From contig JAUIRK010000320.1 in the NCBI GenBank assembly GCA_030549495.1, forward strand, positions 124,001 to 188,000: a DNA stretch of 64,000 bases, in the 5' to 3' direction. The notes below the pieces were generated by a model that did no database searches, was not told the origin of the DNA, and saw only the letters and a list, made by a program, of their open reading frames with translations. Positions 34,154-43,732 of the stretch are shown piece after piece (the stretch's first letter is position 1; every line of letters starts with the position of its first letter). The DNA is from Nectonema munidae. Its lineage: Eukaryota > Nematomorpha > Nectonematoida > Nectonematidae. A program made the position numbers and the translations under genes.

Positions 34154-34717
34154 ATGGAAAAAGCCCTCAGACCAAAGGAGTTCAACGTTCTCCCTAACGA
34201 AGAACAAAGTGGAAAATTATGGAAGCACTGGTTTAGAGGATTCACTTACTACCTTGACTGTTTGAAGGATCACAGTCCCAACAAGCTTGAACTTCTCATC
34301 ATTCACTTGGGACCTGACGTTGCTGAAAGCATACAAAAAGCGTCAAGTTATGAGATGGCAATAAAGCAATTGGAAAGTGCATACGTCAAAGTTCCTAACG
34401 AAGTTCATGCAAGGCACCTCCCCTCAACGCGCGTTCAATCAAGTGACGAGACCGTCGACTCTTTCTTTCAATCCTTGAAGGTGTTATCCATGAATTGCGA
34501 ATTCAAAGAAGTAACTGCCGATCAGCACAAAGATCTTTTCATAAGAGATTCTCTCATCTCTGGATTGAGGAACAGTGCTATTCGAACCAGACTTCTTGAA
34601 AACACGAAACTTGATCTCAACACCGCAGTCAACCAAGCTAGAGCTATGGAGCAAGCTTTAAGCCAAAGCGAAAGCTACGCTATTTATAAAAAAAATCAAC
34701 CAAACCTGTCAAAAAAT
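34154..34717 (+). pseudogene. Retrotransposon gag fragment (Ty3/gypsy-type)
   Basis: A frame of 188 codons with notably higher G+C than its surroundings. It contains LWKHWFRGFTYYLD, KLELLIIHLGPDV, VKVPNEVHARH, then IRDSLISGLRNSAIRTRLLE and LDLNTAVNQARAMEQAL. The 'RD.lI.Gl....iR.rLLe....tl..a...A..mE.A' pattern is the standard capsid C-terminal domain of arthropod gypsy elements. The zinc knuckle and pol are missing because the frame runs straight into the 151-bp satellite, which supplies the last codons. No LTR is visible. Confidence 0.8.
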
Positions 34718-35545
34718 TGATTGATATATGACAGCTCAACTGAAAAAAGAAACTTTTAGTTTAAATGGTTATACAAAGTTTTCTATTTATATACACCCGT
34801 TTTCATGTATGCTGAATACGATGCTCACGTTTATCTTTAAAAAAAATCAACCAAACCTGTCAAAAAATTGGTATATATGACAGCTCAACTGAAAAAAAGA
34901 TAATTTTAGATTTAGTGCTTATACAAAGTTTTTTTACACACATATACCCATTTTCAAGTGTGCTGAATACGATGGTCACGTTTATTTTTTTTTAAAATCA
35001 ACCAAACCTGCCAAAAAATTGATTGTATATGACAACTAAACTAAAAAAAACTTTTAGTTTAAATGGGTATACAAAGTTTTTTACGCATATATACCCATTT
35101 TCAAGTGTGCTGAACACGATAGTCACGTTTATTTTTTTTTAAAATCAACCAAATCTGTCAAAAAATTGATTGAAATATGACAGCTCAACAGAAAAAAAGA
35201 TAATTTTAGATTTAGTGCTTATACAAAGTTTTTTTACACATATATACACATTTTCATGTATACTGAATACGATGGTCACGTTTTTTAAAAAAAAATCATT
35301 CAAACTTATCAAAAAATTGATTGATATATGACAGCTCAACTTAAAAAAGAACCTTTTAGTTTAAATGGTTATGCAAAGTTTTCTATTTATATACACCCGT
35401 TTTCATGTAGGCTGAATACAATTGTCACGTTTATTTTAAAAAAAAATCAATCAAACCTTATCAAAAATTTGATTGACATATGACAGACTAACTGAAATAA
35501 TTAACTCTTTATTTAAGTAGTTATAAAAAGTTTTTTTTAAACATT
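34690..35545 (+). repeat. 151-bp satellite, six head-to-tail copies
   Basis: The motif TCAACCAAACC or close variants starts at 34696, 34847, 34998, 35145, 35296 and 35447, giving spacings of 151, 151, 147, 151 and 151. Each unit also has ATATGACAGCTCAACTGAAA and GCTGAATACGATGGTCACGT. The last copy is degraded and fades out near 35545. Confidence 0.92.
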
Positions 35546-36287
35546 TTTGATTAATTTGTGACTTTTTTAAAATCGTGGTATGTTTGCGGTCAGATATATT
35601 GTACTGATTTTTGAACGATTTGTTTTCATGCTATTCTCCAAAGACTATATTCAATTTTTTAGTAATTTCACAAATGAATTTATTTAATCAACTTCATTTG
35701 AAAATGACCTCTTGGTATGATTGAATATTTGAGACACCAAAAAGGGTACAACTTGAACCAAAATATTTTCCAGTCCTATTTTGTAAAAAGGTGTAAAATT
35801 AATTAAATCTTTTTGTTTAAAAATGGAAAAAAAAATTACTTTTATATCACTTTATTAAAAAATTTCCAAAGTGTGTATATAAATTTCAGTCGCACTAAAT
35901 TTCTCACAGAATCTGACGAGTGTGCCAAAAAATGGCACGCCTATTTTTTCAGAGAGCGAACAATAAAACTCAAAATTTTTAGTTGGTATTACAATTCTAA
36001 AAAGCACTTAACAACAGTTTTATTGATTTTTTTATTTTACTTGGGCTAATATGGATTAAATTCACATCGAATATTAACGCCTAAAATTATAGAAAAACCA
36101 TCATGTCCTCTAAAATAACTCGCCCAAACTGGGCAATGTGAAAGAACTAACTAAGTAAGCAACAAACTAATAAACAAAATAAATTTTTCTCGAAAAGTTT
36201 TAGTAAGACCGTTTTTTCTCGCCATCATTAAATGACAATAAATTTCATAAAACTGTATCTACTTACGTTCCTTACTTTTGTCGACAG
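35546..36287. other. No gene; ends in a splice acceptor
   Basis: AT-rich, with no exon recognised. The acceptor CTTACTTTTGTCGACAG ends at 36287. The phospholipase exon that follows needs one base from an upstream exon, which I could not find in the window. Confidence 0.5.
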
Positions 36288-36491
36288 ATTCAACTGACCT
36301 TGAAATTGATGGCCCTTTCATTGATGATTTTGAATCCGTATACAAGGTGGTTAAGCCTCACTGGAACTACTCGATCGCTTGTCAAGATCAAAGACCTTCA
36401 TTTTCTTCTCTAACTCCACCACCAACAAAGTGGATTCAATTTTCCTTTTCCGACAACCAAGCTCTGGAAAGTGCATACAATTCCAAGGCCA
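36288..36491 (+). CDS. DDHD2/SEC23IP: DDHD-type phospholipase A1, WWE-like exon
   Basis: First recognised exon of an intracellular phosphatidic-acid-preferring phospholipase A1. In animals these proteins act at the ER exit/Golgi or on neutral and phospholipid pools. Seen: after a phase-1 start, DGPFIDDFESVYKVVKPHWN, then PTKWIQFSFSDNQALESAYNSK. This matches the 'v..HWfY.........W.pFS..Ds..LE.aY.s' region of DDHD2/SEC23IP. The exon ends at 36491 with one base of a codon before GTATTT; the AT at 42148 completes it. There is no initiator ATG here, so earlier exons exist. Confidence 0.8.
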
Positions 36492-37240
36492 GTATTTTCC
36501 TTTTGTTCGTATAACGTATCGTGGTGGTGGCGTTTTTGATAATAGTTCAAAGATAGACAGCTCTCAATACTTCATATGACATATCTTAAGTACATTTATA
36601 TCTGAGACGCTGAGATTGCGTAAGAAAGGCACAGTATAATTAAAAAAAAAGATAAAACTATATAAGATATGTAGCAAGTGGGCAAGGGCGGTCGCCCCAA
36701 GATAATCGCGGCTCCTAAAACAGCTTAGCAGGTTCGGTTCCTCTAAATGTTTTGGCTTCCTTTGACCTTCAAGTCCTGCTACGTCTGTGTGGTATATACA
36801 CATGAAATTGAGGCAATTTTAGAAATAATAATACTTGCAATGCGACTCGGGAGAGTTTGTTTTCTGTAAAATACTCCTACTCTTACTATTAGTAAATATA
36901 TATAATAAAACAAGGATGGTTGTATTTATTTAGAATATTTAATATAAAAAACAAAACGGTTAAAATGCAGGGAATAGTTTATTACTATTTCAAACACACA
37001 AAATCTTCATAATCATGCATTAAAAAGTAGAAATGAGAAAGTGAAGAGGATTACTCTACTTCTTCTCTACTAATCCTATTTGCTTTCTCATACATACCTA
37101 CATAGTGGGTAAAACTATGGAGGCATTTTTATGTATGCTCCATTCAGCACCTGTCTGTGTTCTTGAAGAGATGATATTAATAATTACTATTATTATTTAG
37201 CATTTGTGTGAAGAGATGAATTTAATTTTAAGGAAGCATA
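36492..37240. other. Intron up to the piggyBac-like element
   Basis: AT-rich sequence with no gene. From about 37145 two units related to GAAGAGATGATATTAAT and TTTAGCATTTGTGTGAAGAG occur. The second is repeated beyond the transposon at 40966-41010. Confidence 0.55.
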
Positions 37241-37879
37241 CACTAAAGGAATTCGAGTCAAAACGCCCGAAAACCAAAACGCCAGAAACCAAAACGCCCG
37301 ATACAAAAACACCCGATACAAGAACGTCTGAAACTTGAATCTACAAAAAGCATTTAAAAATTTAAGATTTTTCTTGTATCTACGCTTTTTTCCAATTATT
37401 ATCTAATATATTTTTATAAGAATATGTTTAATTTAACACTTTGTTGTTTCACATGCATAAAAAAGTGATACAAGATTCCTAATTTATCAATTTTATCGAA
37501 TCGAACGACTCCTGAAATTTTGAAGCAAAATCAGAAATTATTTATTTTCTTGTTTTCCTGTACTCTTTCATGCCGATAGGTCAGTAATGCATAGTTCCTT
37601 CAAGTGCCCAAAAGTCCATTTAATTTGATTATCTGAAATGCCGAAGCAAAAATATTTCGTTTTATCTAATGAAAGTGATATATCAAAGTTTAACACTACT
37701 AATAAACGAAATTTGGGTACAATAAAAAAAAATGTTTTTTCGTTTTAAAAAAAATGCCGTACCATATATGGGACGTTCGTACACCCCAAAAAATTTTGAA
37801 AAAGCAAAAGACGATTTTATTAAAACATTTTTTTAAATTTATGGTAAGCGATAAAGCATTTCATACTGAAGTCCAACAT

Positions 37880-39333
37880 TGCATTTGATGCATTTTGTGG
37901 GAGTTTTGGAATGACAATGTCGACATTTCAATCGGAGTGACCAAGTGTCCAGTGTTGTCGAATCTTGTGATGTCTGCACAAGTGATTTGTGATTTGGACT
38001 TGCCAGAGCTTTGGATGATTGAGGATAAACTCCATAGTTTTTTTATAAACTTTCAGCCACCATTCTGCGGTAAAAAAGTTTATCTTTTTTTTCAGGGTTC
38101 GGGGTCAACCTGTACACAAGCCAAGATTGCATGAGCAATGAATCAAAAAGATGCATTACAATAGGCATATACCATTTTTCCCCTTAAACAACTTTTATAA
38201 ATCATGAGATTTTGGTCCATTCTGTCTACATGCCCCATCTCTCGATTATAAACATTTAAAAGCTTTGGCTGATTTATTTTTATCATACTTTTTAATGTAC
38301 GCGAGTATCGTGAAATTTTACTTAGTGGCTCTACACCATACTTGTTAGATCCACAGATCACAACCCGATTATCAAACCACTCACAAACGTTAAAAGAACA
38401 GGAATTGTATGCCTTAAAACTCCCTCTAGGTTCTTTCTTAAAATCTTTTTCACTTTTTTTTTGGAAAATTGAGCAGCCTGTTCTTTTTTATGGTAGCCGT
38501 CATGTTCTGTTTTTTTCTTTAATCATTTGAAACAAGTTCAAGGTTGAAAAAAAGTTGTCCATGACATAATGGTATGAGTTGATGATCTTCTTGTTGTTTT
38601 TCTCAACAAAGTTGAGTACTACAGATTCCCCTAAAGTTAACCCTGTACTTCTTTTTTTCCGATTTACCTTGATAAAGATCAAAGTTCACTAAATATTCAG
38701 ATTGAATGCAATCTGACCATCGCTTATACCCAAACCTTTGAGGCTTTCCTTTGATGAACTGTTTCAGATGTTGACGACCATAATACGGTATCATCGTTTC
38801 ATCTATACTCTATAGCATGAAACTCTGTTACAGGAGCATTTGAAGAAAAAATTTGATTTAGTTTGTCAATAAGAGGCCGTATTTTGGTGAACTTATCACT
38901 TGTCAAGTTGATTGTTTTCTGAAAAATGTAAGTAATTTTTTATTTCATCAAACATATCTCTCCTCATTGCCGACGATACAATTTTCAAATCACAATCCCC
39001 AGTCCTCACTCTTGTTCCAATACATGCGATATTTAGGTAATTTATGGTAGCGCATTAGAGTGAAAATGCCAAAAAAAAACTTTAAATTCATCATTACTCA
39101 AGTTCAAATTAAAGTTGTTTTGCGAAGCATAATTGTTTGTAAATGAAACAATCATGTTAATGAGAGTTTCATCAAAAATAGATGAAAAACATCATCAAAT
39201 TCAAGTTGGCGTTATCATAGTAACTTGGGTGAAGAGCTTCTTTGAATTCATTTTCATGAAAATTAACACACTCACTGTTCCAATGAAAAGACTTTTTTCT
39301 TTAAACTGGTTCGATTTGATTAGTAGTTTGTCT

Positions 39334-39378
<45 letters not shown>

Positions 39379-39590
39379 GTGAATCACACATCTTGAACGA
39401 AACCAAAGTTCCTTTTCCCCATCAAATTGTCTATATCGCCGATGTCTTCGTCTCCTGAATCTTCATCTGTAACCACATCAGTACAATTAATGGGCGGTTG
39501 AATGAAAATTTGGGAGTCAGTTATCTTTTCTGTATCAATAAACTCCAACAAATTATTTAAAGTATCATCCTTAAAAATGTGAGAATGCAC
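37880..39590 (-). pseudogene. piggyBac-like transposase, degenerate (element 1)
   Basis: Minus-strand pieces in order: an acidic N-terminus at 39590-39384 (DEDSGDEDIGDIDNLMGK); an (ATC)n run at 39338-39379; RYHKLPKYRMYW and MRRDMFDEIKNYLHFS near 38920-39060; the SIDE/MIPYYG...LKQF..GKPQRFGYK block near 38700-38800 (first catalytic aspartate); YHYVMDNFFSTLNLF near 38530-38600 (second); GHVDRMDQNL at about 38190-38220 (third); and a C-terminal cysteine/histidine-rich remnant to about 37880. Stops and frameshifts are frequent. Residues around GKPQRFGYK are close to those of the second copy at 50.9-52.5 kb. Confidence 0.85.
39338..39379. repeat. (ATC)n microsatellite
   Basis: About 14 perfect ATC units inside the piggyBac-like element. 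On the transposase strand a frame through it encodes an aspartate run, so it may have expanded from an acidic codon tract. Confidence 0.9.
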
Positions 39591-40026
39591 AATATATTTT
39601 GAAATAAAAGTTTGCTTTCACAAAACCAATGATAAAAAAAGTAAAATTAAATATCTCATACTTCATACCAAGATTTATTTATCAAAAATATGGAGAATGT
39701 AGTAAATAAGTTTTCGTCCAACATTCTTCTCAGGGTCTCTTTGATATATAAAGCTCAGAATAAAAGTTAAAAGACTATAGAACGCAATAACGTCCACATT
39801 AGGAACTCTTGGTTTTAATTATGCTATGTTGATAATATTCTCGCCAGTTTTTATGATAATCTCAAATTCAATATCCACATCCCAATTCGAGAATGTGAAA
39901 TAAACAAAACCCGAATTCTTCAACATTAAAACTCAATTTTTTATTCAAAATAATAAAAAATTCAAACTATCAATGTAACATTTAGAGCTCAGCTAAAAAC
40001 ATATATATATATATATAATATATATA

Positions 40027-40095
40027 CAGTCAACCCTCAATTAGCCGGACGTTATGGTTCAGCAATATTTTTGTCCGGATTATGAGGTTTCCTTT
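40027..40095. mobile_element. pogo/Tigger-like terminus nested in the piggyBac-like element
   Basis: CAGTCAACCCTCAATTAGCC, then GGACG...TTTTTGTCCGGATTATGAGG, directly after a TA-rich run. The CAGTCAACCCTC...CCGG form is that of Tigger-type ends, which use a TA target. Opposite end not found. Confidence 0.55.
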
Positions 40096-40953
40096 CAAAT
40101 GAATAATTTACTACACGTTAGACCAGACTCTTCCTAATATTTACAAAAATATGTCAGGTATTAATATTTAAGTCTTTGAATAGACGCTGTTTATTCATAA
40201 GAAGGAGAAGGAAAAAGTTTATTTTTCATACTTTTTTAAATAATAGTTTAATAATTGGAAACTGCAAATAGACAAAATACTTTGATTCATAAAACACAAT
40301 GTAAACGTATAAACAGTATTTTAAAAATTCTTTGAAACATTCATAAACCTTACCTTCTTATTTTAAGCAATTATTCTGACCTTTTAACTAAGTTGATAAC
40401 TTTTTTATTAACTGGAGAATCAGATTTTTAGTCCATAGCTTGAATTGCAGCCAAAATATTGATTATCCTACTCGTGACATGCATGCATCAACTCGATGTG
40501 AAATATTGAAGGTTGGTATTTGTTTACGTTTTTGTTAATAACTAGATTTGACCCGCTCAATTTATTGAGCAGTAAAAATTTTGGGGTGACATATACTTTC
40601 GGCATACAAAGAACTTTATTTACGACCCATATGTGGGTGGGATTTTCGGCAATAAAGAGTAGTCACATCTTTTCTGGTTTAAAACTGATTTTCCTTTTAA
40701 ATTGGTAGTTTAATTGTTTTTCAAACCAAAGAAATAATGCATTTTTGTATGATCACTTTTATCTTTCAAGTCAAATTGATTGATCACTATCATTTCGTGT
40801 CAAATCAACCGTTTTGAAACTGTCCAAATAAATAAACTTCAAAAAATAGTAACGTCCGAATTATTATTTTCTAGCGTTTTGATATTGGGCGTTTTAGTTT
40901 TTGGGCATTTTGGTATTGGGCGTTTTAGTTTTCGGGCATTTTGACCCGGCACC

Positions 40954-42147
40954 CACTAAAGTTAGTTAGCATTTGTGTGTTTTGAAGAGTGATATTAATT
41001 TTAAGGAGGCATAGAACAGCGTGGAAGTGTATTTGAAAAAAGTAAAATACAAGGCCTTAATAACTTATAATCTTATGTTATTTAGAAGATGACATTTTTG
41101 GAAAAAAAGATTTTTGAGAATGTGCAAAAACATATTGATACTTGAAAATAATAGTTCAAGTGAAATAAGATTAATTTTCTTTTTTACAATTCTTTAAAAA
41201 AAGCTCTCTTGTTTTCAACCTTTTTTATATCATTCTAAAAGGCCTCAAAATGGCAACTATAAAGTTTCAAAAAAAGATTCATAAATTTGCTAATATTTGT
41301 CAGGGCCGGGGAGTCGAAGTTTAAATCTTCGACTCCTTTATTTTTTTAGACTCCGACTACTCCTACTCCTACTCTTATTTTAAATACTTGTTTGATTAAA
41401 GACAAACTGATTTTAGACTTAATAGGATGTCAGGGGATAAATCTTTAAACTTTGGTAACAATGAATTAAATTCAAGTGTTTAGAATGTTTTGATCTAAAA
41501 AAAATCATACAAAACCAGAAAAATATAGGATATAAAAACTTACTTGTAGTTGGATTCAAGTTTTAACATTCTCATACTGTATATATAGTGAATAATTTCA
41601 CGTGTCATGAAAGAATTAAAAATCGCAAAAACATTAGATACATTTTTACATCACGCTCTCTGAGTGATCGATGAAACCAACATTTTTCACGCAATTTTTT
41701 ACGATATTAATTAATATATTTGTCAAATAAGCAAAATAAAATTCTGTAATCAAAGAATCAAAAAATATTTTTTCTTTTTAAATATATCGTTGGCTGCCGT
41801 TACTTTTAGTATAGAAAGATAAACCTAATCTCTCTATTCATTTTTATTAAATCATGCATATAGGAAACTAAAGGTAAGGGGAGCCAACGATATATTTAAA
41901 AATACATGCGGCGTTCATAGTCACATAAATTAAAAAATAAAGCCCTGAATAAATACGAATGATTACAATCGCCCTATTTATACATAGTTTTATTTTTTCA
42001 TATAAATTTTTTGTTCATTTCCCTGTTCCCTCGCAACCTAATGCTTTTATTTTATATAGCCTTTTTTTCATTCATGACTATGAATACTGTATGTGTTAAG
42101 TTTTTATTTTTAGAAACTCTCTTTGCATAAATAATTTTTGATTTAAG
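40954..42147. other. Rest of the phospholipase intron
   Basis: It holds CAGGGCCGGGGAGTCGAAGT at 41302, whose GGAGTCGAAG/CTTCGACTCC form a perfect 10-bp hairpin. A run of ACTCCTACTCCTACTC follows, probably the end of another repeat family. The hairpin MITE copy B follows at 41783. No gene. Confidence 0.55.
41783..41894. repeat. Hairpin MITE, copy B (loop inverted)
   Basis: Arms ATATCGTTGGCTGCCGTTAC... at 41784-41807 and ...AGGGGAGCCAACGATAT at 41870-41893, three mismatches in 24. The loop, AGAAAGATAAACCTA through GGAAACTAAA, is the reverse complement of the copy A loop. The left flank (TCAAAGAATCAAAAAATATT, then TTCTTTTTAAAT) is in the same orientation as in copy A. Confidence 0.85.
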
Positions 42148-42326
42148 ATCTTCTCATTTCAACCAATGGAGGAAGATATGACGTTAATTTAAATACAATG
42201 ACTCGAATTTCCGCTTATTGGCGAGACAAAGAAGTGTCCAATGTAAGAAGATCCACTTGGTACAGAATTGATGCAGATTTAAAGGCGTACATTCCTTATG
42301 AGTCCGAGATCGCCCAACTTCTTGAA
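42148..42326 (+). CDS. DDHD2/SEC23IP: DDHD-type phospholipase A1, second recognised exon
   Basis: Too interrupted to appear as a long ORF, but clear by family. After two bases completing the previous codon it reads STNGGRYDVNLNTMTRISAY, then WRDKEVSNVRRSTWYR and AYIPYESEIAQLLE. GGRYDV, the 'vyW......VRR.TWf' block and YVPYSE-like YIPYES are hallmarks of DDHD2/SEC23IP. The acceptor ATTTTTGATTTAAG ends at 42147. The donor GTTTGA at 42327 is weaker than consensus, but the phase (0) agrees with the next exon. Confidence 0.85.
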
Positions 42327-42869
42327 GTTTGATTTAATTTTTTACCTTTCTTAAAGATTTCAGTTTTTCCGAATTCATTTCCATTCCTCTACTGGTGTAA
42401 TGAGTGGGGCATGGATGAGTGGAGATTTTACATCAAGGTTCAGCTGCCTCTTCACATGAGTTTTTCAGAGACTTTTCGACACTTCATGTTATGTAACGAT
42501 ATAGCTCATTAAACGAGCGTTGTGTTGTGATATTTTATAGGGGACGCATACGGGGATCAAGCAAGGCTTTTGTTTTCCCTATTATTTTTGCTTACCTGTG
42601 TTCACATGTATGTGAGAGATTAAACCGTGATTATCGGTATATACGCGTACATTAGGGTTGGTCGATTTTGCATATTTTTTAAAATCTCTATCTGAACACA
42701 CTTTTCTACCGCTGGATAGAAAAGCTTAAAAAGCTTAATTAAAAAATTTATTGAATTAATTTTTACGCATATCTAAAGTTGAATACGCTTGAAGGTATCA
42801 AACAAAAAATATATAAAGACCTTATAATAAAATAAATATCATCCATCAATATAAAAACTTATTTATGTA
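42327..42869. other. Intron, nothing recognised
   Basis: No gene. An ATTAGGGTTGGTCGATTTT stretch at 42651 may be the end of a small repeat, but it has no partner. Confidence 0.4.
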
Positions 42870-43260
42870 TCAGGAAATATGACTATTTTGGAAATAGTCT
42901 CCTTTTGACATGAAAAAAGAGCGTTTAGATCTGCCTTTTCGTTGCCAGAAACATCCTTCATTATCGGTGCTTTCAACAAACAATTAGAATTTAGATCAAT
43001 CATTTCGTACCACTTTTTAGCATTCCATTTAATTTTAGGATTTTTTTCTCCACTTTAGCGTTTTCATTAATGTTTCAGTTCATTGTAAAAATTATTTTCT
43101 ATAGTAACAATATCCAAAAAAAAAGTCAACTCAATATTTCTAGCTATAGTATTATCATTTTTGAGCATTGGATAAAGAAAGTTGTCAGGAAGTAAACAAA
43201 AAACGTTTCCTTGCAAATTATGTTTGACGCATCATAAAGAATACGTTTCATTCGCTCAAT
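42870..43260 (-). pseudogene. Transposase-like remnant, family uncertain
   Basis: The minus strand reads KWNAKKWYEMIDLNSNCLLK, then APIMKDVSGNE. This resembles a 'WYELIDW....tePPl...is..el' segment known from repeated invertebrate ORFs. Frames are broken and no termini are seen. Confidence 0.3.
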
Positions 43261-43449
43261 GGAAAAAAAGAAGCGTTATGAAGTCTAGAAGATACTTTTA
43301 TTTCAAACCGTGCTATAGCATAAACTTAAACAATGTAATCTTCAAGATTTTTTAATTTTCATTTGGTAGTACTGACCCTCATTATAAGGAGGAACCTGGT
43401 ATCACACTTTACATTTTTAAAGGTTAGTAAAAGATTCATGTGTTAGATA

Positions 43450-43635
43450 TGTCTATTTGCTTGTACGCTTCTCCATTTTCTTGGATTCTTTGTATCCATT
43501 TGCTTCTGCTGGTGCATCCTTGTTTTAGTCCTAGTTCTTGAAGGCTCTTCGCATAATAACATCTCTCCATCTTATACGTTGTCGTCCTCTGCTTCTTCTT
43601 ACCATCCAGCGCTATGTGTCATTGCTGGTTAATCT
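43450..43635 (-). pseudogene. LINE ORF2 C-terminal fragment (RTE/L1-like)
   Basis: The minus strand reads LDGKKKQRTTTYKMERCYYA, then KSLQELGLKQG and RSKWIQRIQENGE. It fits the C-terminal 'GrrrRGrprmRW.dcv..Dm...gl....a.dR.rWr..i' segment of many LINEs. No RT core nearby. Confidence 0.5.
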
Positions 43636-43732
43636 CTATTTGCTAATATGCATATCAGCAGAATAATGGCAAAAACGCATGCTATCTAACTTTTCATTTC
43701 TTTGTTGATACTTGCTGCTTTAGATGCTGCTG

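Larger units (their letters stand above)
37249..40953 (-). mobile_element. 3.7-kb element carrying a piggyBac-like transposase; 8-bp TSD
   Basis: The left end (37249) carries GAGTCAAAACGCCCGAAAAC and further AAAACGCC-type iterations to about 37335. The right end (to 40953), read inward, is GGTGCCGGGTCAAAATGCCC, then GAAAACTAAAACGCCC and more. The octamer CACTAAAG flanks both ends exactly (37241-37248 and 40954-40961). Inside on the minus strand are fragments of a piggyBac-type (DDE_Tnp_1_7) transposase. PiggyBac elements normally duplicate TTAA, so the 8-bp duplication is unexpected. It lies in an intron of the phospholipase gene. Confidence 0.75.

Noticed and set aside
34690-35545. Regular repeats considered as an LTR pair
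   Set aside because: Six units at 151-bp spacing with no TG...CA ends or primer-binding site; a satellite explains them.
37895-38134. 79-codon plus-strand frame
   Set aside because: It lies opposite the degraded C-terminal part of the first piggyBac-like transposase.
41302-41345. Rho-independent terminator-like hairpin (GGAGTCGAAG/CTTCGACTCC)
   Set aside because: A bacterial-type terminator is not expected in this genome; the hairpin belongs to a CAGGGCCGGGGAGTCGAAG repeat end.
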